A program made the position numbers and the translations under genes. DNA of 16,890 bases from Cyanobacteria bacterium OH_CBB_238 (lineage in GTDB: Bacteria > Cyanobacteriota > Vampirovibrionia > Gastranaerophilales > Gastranaerophilaceae): contig JAEYQN010000021.1 in assembly GCA_023409995.1 (NCBI GenBank), positions 1-16,890 of the forward strand, given 5' to 3'. Shown here one piece after another: positions 7,169 through 13,642 of this stretch (position 1 is its first letter; every line of letters starts with the position of its first letter). The notes below the pieces were generated by a model, which saw only the letters and a program-made list of their open reading frames with translations, had not been told where the DNA came from and searched no databases.

Positions 7169-8467
7169 TTACAAACTTTTATGGGTAAATTTTCTTTCTC
7201 CAGAAGAGAATTTGGAAACAGTATCTCCCGACCCAAATAGTTTGTATTTATAGATAGTTAGTCCTTCAAGTCCAACTGGGCCTCTAGCGTGCGTTTTGTT
7301 CGTTGATATTCCAACCTCAGCACCGAACCCATATCGAAACCCATCAGAAAATCGCGTAGATGCATTCTTAAAAACCCCAGCTGAATCTACATAGTTCATA
7401 AAGTGCTCTGCTGTGCTATTATTTTCAGTAATTATGCAGTCTGTATGTCCAGACCCATATTCGTTTATGTGAGCTATTGCTTCATCGGTGTTTTTTACTA
7501 CTTTTACTGAAACAATTTTATCACCATATTCTGTTTTCCAATCATCTTCGGTGGCTGCTTCCCAATCAGAAACAATATTTAGAGAGGTAGAGTCTGCTTT
7601 TACTTTTACGTCCTGATTAAAGAAAAAATCTTTCATTATTGGTAGTACATTATTTGCAATTTCGTTATTTATAAGTATTGTTTCTACTGCGTTACAAGCA
7701 CTTGGATACTGGCATTTTGAGTCAATACAGATATCTTTAATTTTGTTTATGTCTGCATCTTTGTCTATATAAATATGACAAATACCATCGGCATGCCCAA
7801 GAACAGGTATTTTGGTGTTTGATTGAATATATTTTACTAACGAATTTGATCCTCTTGGTATTATAAGGTCAATGTATTCACTCATCGTAAGCATTCTTGC
7901 CACATCTTCACGAGAATATAATAAATTTATAGTACTTAATGGAAAACCTTTTATCTCGGACAGTGTTTTATTTATTATTTCAGCTAAAATGGATGTTGTA
8001 TTGTGTGCTTCTTTGCCTCCTTTTAATAGAACAGCATTGGCAGATTTTATTGCTAGTGATGCTATTTGGGCAACTACATCAGGTCTTGCTTCAAAAATAA
8101 CTCCAATTACACCTATAGGACAAGATACTTTGTTTAGTTCAAGTCCTTCTGCAAGTTCTTTTTTCCATATTATTTTATTAACAGGGTCTTCAAGATAAAC
8201 TAAATCTCTGATTCCTTGAATCATATCTCTTGCTTTATTCTGGTCCAGCTTTAACCTATTAAAAACAGCTTCTGAAATTTCACCGGTATTTAGCATTGCT
8301 TGAGCTTCATCTAAATCTTTTGCGTTGGCTTCAAGTACAAGGTGTATATTACTTTCGATAGCATCTGCAATTCTCTCTAATGCTTCATTTTTGATTTCTG
8401 AATTTAATGAAGCAAGCTGAATTGCTGCTTCTTTAGCACTTTTTGCTATTTTTTCAAGATCTAGCAT
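7169..8467 (-). CDS. proA: Gamma-glutamyl phosphate reductase ProA
   Basis: ProA reduces gamma-glutamyl phosphate with NADPH to glutamate semialdehyde, the second step of proline synthesis. The protein has 432 residues and the aldehyde-dehydrogenase fold. Visible are the cofactor-side motif VIFEARPD (123-130), LLKGGKEA (147-154), LIIPRGSNSLV (201-211), KIPVLGHADGICH, and the catalytic cysteine C258 in PSACNA (255-260). Near the C-terminus are ASTRFSDGFRYGFGAEVGIS and ARGPVGLEGL, both strongly conserved in ProA. An excellent ribosome site precedes the ATG. The gene follows proB by eight bases, so the two enzymes, which pass an unstable acyl phosphate between them, are made from one transcript. 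It ends two bases from queA. Confidence 0.97.
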   Translation of the reverse strand: MLDLEKIAKSAKEAAIQLASLNSEIKNEALERIADAIESNIHLVLEANAKDLDEAQAMLNTGEISEAVFNRLKLDQNKARDMIQGIRDLVYLEDPVNKIIWKKELAEGLELNKVSCPIGVIGVIFEARPDVVAQIASLAIKSANAVLLKGGKEAHNTTSILAEIINKTLSEIKGFPLSTINLLYSREDVARMLTMSEYIDLIIPRGSNSLVKYIQSNTKIPVLGHADGICHIYIDKDADINKIKDICIDSKCQYPSACNAVETILINNEIANNVLPIMKDFFFNQDVKVKADSTSLNIVSDWEAATEDDWKTEYGDKIVSVKVVKNTDEAIAHINEYGSGHTDCIITENNSTAEHFMNYVDSAGVFKNASTRFSDGFRYGFGAEVGISTNKTHARGPVGLEGLTIYKYKLFGSGDTVSKFSSGERKFTHKSL

Positions 8468-8470
8468 TTT

Positions 8471-8477
8471 GTCTCCT
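8471..8477 (-). promoter_or_regulatory. Strong Shine-Dalgarno of proA, overlapping the proB stop
   Basis: On the minus strand AGGAGAC sits just before the proA ATG, with five bases between GGAG and the start codon. The proB stop codon (8476-8478) overlaps the beginning of this site, which favours re-initiation by ribosomes finishing proB. Confidence 0.75.
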
Positions 8478-9612
8478 ATAGTAATACTATATTATCCCTT
8501 GTTATGATTGCGTCGTAGTTTTTATATCCTAAAATCTCTACAATTTTATCTGAATGAACGCCTATTATTTTTTTACAATCTTTGCAGTTGTAGTTAGACA
8601 TGCCTTTAGCAAATTCTATGCCATTTTCATCTAAAATACTTACAACATCACCTTTAAGAAAGTCACCTTTTATGTTGGTTACGCCTACAGACAAGAGACT
8701 AGAATCTTTTTCCAAGAGAGCTTTTTTAGCTCCTGTATTTACAAAAATCTGTCCACTTATATTTGTAGCGAACCCTATCCATCTTCTTTTTTCAGATAGT
8801 TGTTCTGTTGGTATAAAAACAGTACCTGTTTTAGAATTGCCAAAAACTTTACTTATAATTTGAGGAGTTTTTCCATTTGCAATTATTACGTGTCCTCCAG
8901 AGCGAGTCACTACTTCTGCTGCTTCCAGTTTCGTTTTCATCCCGCCTCTGCCGCCTTTAGATGCATTCTGCCCATAGTTTTTGATTTCATCTGTGATCGT
9001 TTCAACAATTGGTATTATTTTGGCTTCAGGGTTTTCTTTTGGGTTGTCATTATATAATCCGTCTATATCTGACAAAATAACAAGTAATTGTGCATCAAGC
9101 TTACTAGCAACTAAAGCCGAAAGCTTGTCATTATCAGAAAAACAAAATTCAAATACATCATGTATTGATTCTTCCAGTTCCTCTGTAGAAACGGTATCAT
9201 TCTGGTTAATTATAGGTATTACGTTTAAGTTTAAAAGTTCATTAAGAACATTACTTAAACTCAAATACTTGACCCTCTGGTCAAAATCTTCCTCAGTTAG
9301 TAGAATTTGCGCTGTGTTTATTGAATACTTATCAAACCCATGCTCATAAATGCACATTAATTGACCTTGACCTATTGCTGCACAAGCCTGTTTTATAACG
9401 GTATTCTGCGATGGATCTACTCCAACTTTTTTTGCTCCTAAACCAACAGCTCCAGAAGTAACTATTATTACCTCTTTGCCGGATTTATGTAATTTTGCTA
9501 TATCTTCGACAAAGGAATATATTCTAGAAAGAGAAATATCTCCTTCATCATTTCTTAGAACGTTTGTTCCGAACTTGAATACTATTCGATTAAATTTACT
9601 TAAGTCAACCAT
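8476..9612 (-). CDS. proB: Glutamate 5-kinase ProB with PUA domain
   Basis: ProB phosphorylates the side-chain carboxylate of glutamate, the first and usually proline-inhibited step of proline synthesis. It has 378 residues. The amino acid kinase domain (1 to about 265) shows VFKFGTNVLR (11-20), VTSGAVGLGAKK (51-62), IINQNDTVS (134-142), FSDNDKLSALVA (158-169), ILSDIDGLY (179-187) and RGGMKTKLEAA (222-232). A C-terminal PUA domain (about 275-370, starting RRWIGF) is present, as in E. coli ProB; many shorter ProB proteins lack it. A cysteine pair C343/C346 lies in the PUA part (YNCKDCKK) and is unusual to my eye. The start is the only sensible one, since the first kinase strand begins nine residues in. 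No Shine-Dalgarno is visible, but a TATAAT lies six bases upstream. Confidence 0.96.
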   Translation of the reverse strand: MVDLSKFNRIVFKFGTNVLRNDEGDISLSRIYSFVEDIAKLHKSGKEVIIVTSGAVGLGAKKVGVDPSQNTVIKQACAAIGQGQLMCIYEHGFDKYSINTAQILLTEEDFDQRVKYLSLSNVLNELLNLNVIPIINQNDTVSTEELEESIHDVFEFCFSDNDKLSALVASKLDAQLLVILSDIDGLYNDNPKENPEAKIIPIVETITDEIKNYGQNASKGGRGGMKTKLEAAEVVTRSGGHVIIANGKTPQIISKVFGNSKTGTVFIPTEQLSEKRRWIGFATNISGQIFVNTGAKKALLEKDSSLLSVGVTNIKGDFLKGDVVSILDENGIEFAKGMSNYNCKDCKKIIGVHSDKIVEILGYKNYDAIITRDNIVLL

Positions 9613-9618
9613 AACGCA

Positions 9619-9624
9619 ATTATA
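9619..9624 (-). promoter_or_regulatory. -10 box (TATAAT) six bases before the proB ATG
   Basis: On the minus strand a perfect TATAAT is followed by TGCGTT and then the proB ATG. Initiation at the usual distance from a -10 box would put the first transcribed base at or next to the start codon, giving a leaderless proBA mRNA. The -35 region is weak (TTTAAT, 17 bases upstream). The lack of any Shine-Dalgarno before proB agrees with this, but AT-rich chance matches are possible. Confidence 0.4.
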
Positions 9625-9642
9625 AACTGAAAAACATTAAAA

Positions 9643-10680
9643 TTAAAGGGAGTCTTTTGTGTTTATGTTAAATGCCGGTCGTCCTTTGATTTCCGTAAAT
9701 GCAATTGCTGGTTTAGCTATTCGGTCCTCTTGTAATATTGTTTTGTAGAAATCTCGCACCAATACCATATGATTTTGAACCATTTCAAGGTTATTTGCTT
9801 TCATAAACTCTTCAATTTTTTTAGAAGTCATCATATATTTTCTGTTAACTACATAGAGAGAAAAATTTCGATTTCGCCTGATAATTTGATTTATTGCAAA
9901 GTGTAACATCTCGCCATAGCTGTCTTCATATCCATTTGATAAGACAATATCTAAAATGTAATTTGAATTATCAGTAGTTTGAATTTCTATAAAAGCTTTA
10001 ATCTTCTCATTTGAGTCTTCTGCAATATATTTAAAGTATGAAGTAGAAGACAAACCTTGAAAAATCCGATCATAAAATTCGGTCTTTGTTTTTGCAAGAG
10101 AATATCTAAAATGTGGATATATGGAGTCGTTGTATAATTCGCAGACATTTTTGGCATCAGAGTTTTTAAACGATTTAAATGTACTTTCATTTGTTTCTAG
10201 TTGAGAAATTTTTATGTTATTAAACTTCCACATACTTTCATGAGAGCACAGTCTAAAACCACAACCTTTTGAAAATAAGTCTATAAGCTCTTCATCATTG
10301 TCTTTTACTATTGCGCAAAAAGTATTTGCTCCAAGCGCTCCAAATTTTGATATAACATAATCTACCAGTTGTCTTCCCGATAAATAAGAGTTTTTGTTTA
10401 AGAACAAATGCCTTATATTCCACTTATGAGGGTTACCATGTTCTGCTCTTACTGAGATCATTCCATTTATTTCATCATTTTCCAGAGAAACAAAATATTC
10501 AGTAAATTTCCGTAGTTGCAGAGGTAAATAATTTTGGAGTATTTTTATTGGAAATAAAAGCAAGTGCTTTGTAAACGATAAGTTTTCAGTAGACTGTAAT
10601 AAGGAAATCATTTTCCTTACTTTCACTATATCAAAAATACTGAATTGTTTTATTTTAGCCATACAAGTTATCTCTAACAC
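9643..10680 (-). CDS. Tandem GNAT-like acetyltransferase-fold protein, function unknown
   Basis: This protein of 345 residues (339 if it starts at the ATG at 10662) appears to hold two GNAT-like domains. The first (about 55-155) has strands around YFVSLENDEINGMISVRA and WNIRHLFL, a helix after NSYLSGRQLVDYVI, then FCAIVKDNDEELIDLFSKGCGFRLCSH, which has the typical helix and GF turn of GNAT proteins. The second (about 165-310) repeats the pattern with KAFIEIQTTD, YILDIVLSNG, a helix at 255-270, and LYVVNRKYM before a last helix and strand. The pyrophosphate-binding motif (Q/R-x-x-G-x-G/A) is not clear in either, so catalytic activity is uncertain. It lies 30 bases upstream of proB on the same strand and may share a transcript. 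The GTG at 10680 abuts a -10-like sequence, which makes the internal ATG the likelier start. Confidence 0.6.
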   Translation of the reverse strand: MLEITCMAKIKQFSIFDIVKVRKMISLLQSTENLSFTKHLLLFPIKILQNYLPLQLRKFTEYFVSLENDEINGMISVRAEHGNPHKWNIRHLFLNKNSYLSGRQLVDYVISKFGALGANTFCAIVKDNDEELIDLFSKGCGFRLCSHESMWKFNNIKISQLETNESTFKSFKNSDAKNVCELYNDSIYPHFRYSLAKTKTEFYDRIFQGLSSTSYFKYIAEDSNEKIKAFIEIQTTDNSNYILDIVLSNGYEDSYGEMLHFAINQIIRRNRNFSLYVVNRKYMMTSKKIEEFMKANNLEMVQNHMVLVRDFYKTILQEDRIAKPAIAFTEIKGRPAFNINTKDSL

Positions 10681-10681
10681 T

Positions 10682-10702
10682 ATAATAGTCTTTTTTTAGA
10701 CT
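10682..10702 (-). promoter_or_regulatory. Possible -10 box and overlapping small inverted repeat before the GNAT-like gene
   Basis: On the minus strand TATTAT (10682-10687) precedes the GNAT-like gene. The inverted repeat AGTCT-N6-AGACT (10687-10702) lies immediately upstream and shares one base with it. The repeat could be an operator, or a weak hairpin after the pilin-like gene, which ends at 10726. With a stem of only five pairs and no T-run after it in the direction of that gene, I do not call it a terminator. Confidence 0.25.
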
Positions 10703-10725
10703 TTTCGCAAATATTGTGAATATAT

Positions 10726-12564
10726 TTACTTTCTATGCTCGAGTTTTTCTAGCTTGTTGGCTAAAATATTTATTTTAACTTCAAATTCAGCATTTTTTTG
10801 CTTTAATTCACTGTTTTCTTTTTGAAGTTTGTTTATTTGCTCATTTAGTTTAGCAATTTTATTATTTATATTGACTATTTTATGATGCAACTGTTTGATT
10901 GCATTAACGCAACTGAATAAAATTTCACTTGAATCAACATATAGCAATGTTTTATGATTGTCGTTTCCTGGGCCTTGTATTACCGCATTTGGAATAACTT
11001 TTTGTAAGTCTTGTGCGAGTATTCCCGTGTGTTTTCTATTGTCATTAATTGTGTCTTTGAATGTGTAATCGAAAACCTTTAATTTTAATATTTTTTCTAA
11101 ACCTACCTTGTTTTCTTTTTCAACATTTTTTATTCGTTTATCAGATAGATTTGTAAATCCATTTACAGTTAATGTGCCATTAATTTTTATTGTCCTTGCA
11201 GCAAAGTCACCCCAGATTAATGCGTCATTCCGTCTCGAAATGTCTATAAATAGTTGATTATTTGTGGTTGAGCCAGGCCCAGCCTCAAAACCTATGCAAA
11301 TGTTATTGTCTCCGTTAGTAAGGTTACAAGAATCAGCCCCAAGAGCAGTATTTCGATTGCCTATAATATTGCTAAATAGTGAACCTCGTCCAAATGCAGT
11401 ATTATCAATCCCCTTGGTATTGTTTACGAGGGCTGCATCGCCACTTGCCGTGTTTCCATTTCCTATGGTGTTATTTGCTAAAGTTGAAGAGCCGGTTGCT
11501 GTATTTCTTATTCCTAAGGTGTTACGGGATAGTGCTCCATCACCTACTCCGGTATTTTCAATCCCAGACTCGTTTAATTGCAGTGCTTGAAAGCCGACCG
11601 CAACATTCAAGGTTCCCGATGTGTTTTGTTGCAGTGCCGCTGCCCCAACAGCTGTATTCTGGCTTGATGTGTTTTGGTTCAGTGCAAAATCTCCGACGGC
11701 TGTATTTTGTGAACCATTCGAAGTTGCTTGTAATGTGAAAGATCCAATTGCAGTATTGCTTTGACCTCCTGCTCCAAGTCCTGCTTGAAAACCAATAGCT
11801 GTATTGTTTGAATTGGCCATTAGATCTCTTAAGGCAAATGCTCCAACAGCAGTATTTCCTCCTCCATTACAAGTAGCTAATGCAAATATCCCAATTGCAG
11901 TATTCTGATTTCCAATAGTATTGGAGAATAAGGCAGCTCTTCCAATAGCCGTATTTGAATCACCTTCTAGGTTCCTATTCATAGAGTCTTGCCCAATTGC
12001 CGTGTTAGAGTCTCCAGATTGATTGTCTCTTAAGGAGTTAATCCCCATAGCTGTATTGGCACTCCCTGTCAAATTTTCTTGCATTGCTGCAGCTCCAATA
12101 GAAGTGTTGCTACCTCCAGTATTGTTGTTCCTTAAGGAATTTGATCCTATTGCTGTATTTGAATTTCCGCTTGTATTTAAAGATAACGAGCTTGGACCAA
12201 TTGCAACGTTAGTCCTGTTATCGAAAGTAATTCTACCAATGTTTGTTAGACCAGTGGAATTTCTTTGGTAGAAGTCAATTAATGATCTTCTTATTGTGTC
12301 TCCACTATTGTCTTCCGGTGTGACTATCACCAGTCTACTTCCTCTTGAGGCGTCTGGAGCTGATGTATTTCCTAGAATGGTTGTTTGTGAATTTGAATTA
12401 CCATAGTAAATATCTGAATTTGCTCCCGTTCCATTAGTGACATAATGCCAAATTGCGTCATTTGTTTTGCTTTTTTTTGATACAACCGGCAATACTGCCG
12501 CTAAAATTAAGCTTACAATCATTAAGGTTATTAATGCTTCAGCGATTGAAAATCCCTTTTTCAT
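10726..12564 (-). CDS. Prepilin-like surface protein with head repeats and S74 chaperone domain
   Basis: The 612-residue protein joins three modules. Residues 1-30 form a class III-type prepilin leader: MKKG, cut after G4, then FSIAE with E9 at +5, and a hydrophobic helix to about V28. This is the signal that prepilin peptidase cuts and that pilin-like proteins use for assembly. Residues 119-425 hold nineteen N-T-A-(I/V)-G units spaced 16 or 17 residues apart, the repeat seen in trimeric fibre heads. Residues about 470-612 are an intramolecular chaperone of peptidase family S74, as in phage tail spikes. It shows SDKRIK (474-479), where self-cleavage is expected before S474, HTGILAQDLQKVIP (512-525), and a coiled coil from about 555 to the end. 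Such domains trimerise the fibre and then release themselves. Location should be extracellular. It stands alone between 45-bp and 467-bp gaps. The ligand is unknown. Confidence 0.85.
   Translation of the reverse strand: MKKGFSIAEALITLMIVSLILAAVLPVVSKKSKTNDAIWHYVTNGTGANSDIYYGNSNSQTTILGNTSAPDASRGSRLVIVTPEDNSGDTIRRSLIDFYQRNSTGLTNIGRITFDNRTNVAIGPSSLSLNTSGNSNTAIGSNSLRNNNTGGSNTSIGAAAMQENLTGSANTAMGINSLRDNQSGDSNTAIGQDSMNRNLEGDSNTAIGRAALFSNTIGNQNTAIGIFALATCNGGGNTAVGAFALRDLMANSNNTAIGFQAGLGAGGQSNTAIGSFTLQATSNGSQNTAVGDFALNQNTSSQNTAVGAAALQQNTSGTLNVAVGFQALQLNESGIENTGVGDGALSRNTLGIRNTATGSSTLANNTIGNGNTASGDAALVNNTKGIDNTAFGRGSLFSNIIGNRNTALGADSCNLTNGDNNICIGFEAGPGSTTNNQLFIDISRRNDALIWGDFAARTIKINGTLTVNGFTNLSDKRIKNVEKENKVGLEKILKLKVFDYTFKDTINDNRKHTGILAQDLQKVIPNAVIQGPGNDNHKTLLYVDSSEILFSCVNAIKQLHHKIVNINNKIAKLNEQINKLQKENSELKQKNAEFEVKINILANKLEKLEHRK
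11290..12210 (-). repeat. Nineteen tandem degenerate 48-51-bp units coding NTAIG head repeats
   Basis: The units begin at residues 119, 136, 153, 170, 187, 204, 221, 237, 254, 270, 287, 303, 320, 337, 354, 371, 388, 405 and 421 of the pilin-like protein. Fourteen steps are 17 residues and four are 16. The consensus is about NTAIGxxALxxNxxGxx. The isoleucine or valine position drifts to G/V, T, S, F and L in later units (337-409). Two distant units match closely: residues 208-225 and 392-409 share 13 of 18 positions. The DNA copies are clearly diverged, so this is an old repeat, not a recent expansion. Confidence 0.9.
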
Positions 12565-12660
12565 AAATTAAATAATTATTCTCACTATTAAGCTATACTA
12601 TTTCTTACTAAAAATTTTTTTACACCCAAAAGAGTATAAAAGTCCACATCTGTTGTCTTT

Positions 12661-12862
12661 TACATGATACATGGGCTGTATGTTTGTGTAAATAAGTGAT
12701 TTTCGGCATGCCTAACATTTTTGTGCTATGTCCTAGTAAAGACAAGAGAACTTGGGTATAATATTGCTGTGTTCCTTGTGCTGATATGAATTTGAAACCA
12801 TAAAAACTGTAAGATGCTACTAGTATATGTAATTGGATCTTTAATACGGCCAGAGATATCTT
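12661..12862 (+). ncRNA. Candidate rod-like structured RNA (speculative)
   Basis: Four nested pairings can be drawn by hand on the plus strand: GATA 12666-12669 with TATC 12857-12860; TGGgCTGTA 12672-12680 with TACGGCCA 12845-12852 (one bulged G); TATGTcCTAGTA 12727-12738 with TACTAGtATATG 12818-12829 (one mismatch); ACAAGaGAAC 12742-12751 with GTTCCTTGT 12771-12779 (one bulged A). Together they form a rod of about 195 nt. Several are G-U pairs, which favours the plus strand. The centre is richer in GC than its flanks. A TATAAA at 12635-12640 could start it. No terminator with a T-run is seen, and pairings of this size can occur by chance. The size and rod shape would fit 6S RNA, but I cannot show this. 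Confidence 0.25.
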
Positions 12863-12971
12863 TCTGTTGTTGTTATAGAGCTTAGAAAAAATATTATATT
12901 ATACATAACATTTCTTAAAAAATATATTTTATGTTGTTTCGCGCTAATAATTAAAAAAATATTAATAATGT

Positions 12972-12999
12972 TTGAGTAAAATCTTTGATACCCTATAAT
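12972..12999 (+). promoter_or_regulatory. Promoter of the grpE-dnaJ unit
   Basis: TTGAGT (12972-12977) and a perfect TATAAT (12994-12999) are 16 bases apart, the best sigma-70-type promoter in the window. The transcript would start near 13006, about 26 bases before the grpE ATG, with GGGG (13021-13024) as a modest ribosome site. No CIRCE heat-shock operator is seen around it. Confidence 0.6.
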
Positions 13000-13031
13000 A
13001 AAGTAAGGTATTATTAAAATGGGGCGATAAA

Positions 13032-13598
13032 ATGCATAAAAAAGATAATAAAAACAACGAAGTAGAACAAAATAATCCTTTTTCAGAGTCAAATGAAAAT
13101 ATTTCAATTAAAGAAGATTCATCAGAAGATTTAGCTCAAGAAACTTCTGATGAATATATTAAAGTAAAAGAAGATTTTGAAAATTTAAATAATCAATATC
13201 TCAGATTAGCTGCTGATTTTGATAATTATAGAAAGAGACAATCTCAAGAAAGGGAATCTCTACTTAGATATGGTACCGAAGAGGCTCTTAAAAAGCTTAT
13301 TGAAGTTTTAGACAACTTCGAAAGAGCAAACAAATCAATAAACTCTGTAGATGATTGTGAAAAGCTTAAAGAGACATTTGATATTCTTCATAAACAGACA
13401 GCGGATGCTTTAACTAAACTTGGATTAGAAGAAATAAAGACTCAAGGTGAAAAATTTGATCCTAATTTCCATGAGGCTGTTATGCAAACCCAAACTGATG
13501 AATATCCAGAGGAAACAATTATTAAAGAGTTACAAAAAGGTTACAAATTGGCTGATAAAGTTTTAAGAGCTGCACTTGTTGATGTAGCTGTGCAATAA
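13032..13598 (+). CDS. grpE: GrpE, nucleotide exchange factor of DnaK
   Basis: GrpE is the dimeric factor that releases ADP from DnaK so that the folding cycle can go on. The protein has 188 residues. An acidic, low-complexity N-terminus (1-40) leads into the long dimer coiled coil (about 40-75, with LRLAADFDNYRKR at 57-69). It is followed by the helix region LIEVLDNFERA and the beta-wing with KFDPNFHEAVMQ (141-152), LQKGYKLADKVLRAALVDV (167-185). These are the strongest GrpE signatures. The start at 13032 has a promoter at a good distance. dnaJ begins 44 bases after the stop; dnaK is not adjacent and must lie elsewhere. Confidence 0.96.
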   Translation: MHKKDNKNNEVEQNNPFSESNENISIKEDSSEDLAQETSDEYIKVKEDFENLNNQYLRLAADFDNYRKRQSQERESLLRYGTEEALKKLIEVLDNFERANKSINSVDDCEKLKETFDILHKQTADALTKLGLEEIKTQGEKFDPNFHEAVMQTQTDEYPEETIIKELQKGYKLADKVLRAALVDVAVQ

Positions 13599-13642
13599 TA
13601 TTTTATATAGAAATATAAATGAGTTAGAGAGATAGATTTAAA

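Larger units (their letters stand above)
12565..13031. other. 467-bp gene-free gap between divergent pilin-like gene and grpE
   Basis: No credible protein gene is present. The edges (12565-12620 and 12881-13020) are extremely AT-rich, near 17 percent GC in the stretch 12901-12960 by my count. The centre (12661-12780) is near 37 percent, which is high for this window outside genes. The right edge holds the grpE promoter. The centre holds a TATAAT (12757-12762) and a candidate structured RNA described separately. I found no clear promoter for the pilin-like gene. Confidence 0.7.

Noticed and set aside
7155..7185. Bidirectional terminator between queA and proA
   Set aside because: The stops are two bases apart, and the only pairing (AAAGT with ACTTT) is too weak to be convincing.
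10687..10702. AGTCT-N6-AGACT as a terminator of the pilin-like gene
   Set aside because: The stem has five pairs, only two of them G-C, and there is no T-run after it in the direction of transcription.
11264..11738. Plus-strand open frames inside the repeat gene
   Set aside because: They arise because the 51-bp repeats are periodic in all frames. The minus-strand frame has clear prepilin and S74 domains, so these are shadows.
11290..12210. Regular tandem units that might look like a CRISPR array
   Set aside because: The units are contiguous and degenerate, have no spacers, and code for a periodic protein motif. No cas gene is nearby.
12705..12712. GGCATGCC palindrome as a possible operator
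   Set aside because: It is a single 8-bp palindrome with no second copy or placement next to a promoter; chance is enough to explain it.
12757..12762. TATAAT as the promoter of an independent small RNA or of grpE
   Set aside because: There is no -35 hexamer at 16-18 bases, it is about 270 bases from grpE, and a better promoter sits at 12972-12999. It may equally lie in the apical loop of the candidate RNA.
12994..13031. CIRCE or other heat-shock operator before grpE
   Set aside because: No TTAGCACTC-N9-GAGTGCTAA pattern, even with several mismatches, is present. The nearby GCGCTAATAAT is not matched by an inverted copy at the right spacing.
12841..13107. Minus-strand open frame of 88 codons across the grpE start
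   Set aside because: It is a run of F, Y, I and L codons from AT-rich DNA, covers the grpE promoter and first codons in antisense, and has no recognisable motif or ribosome site.
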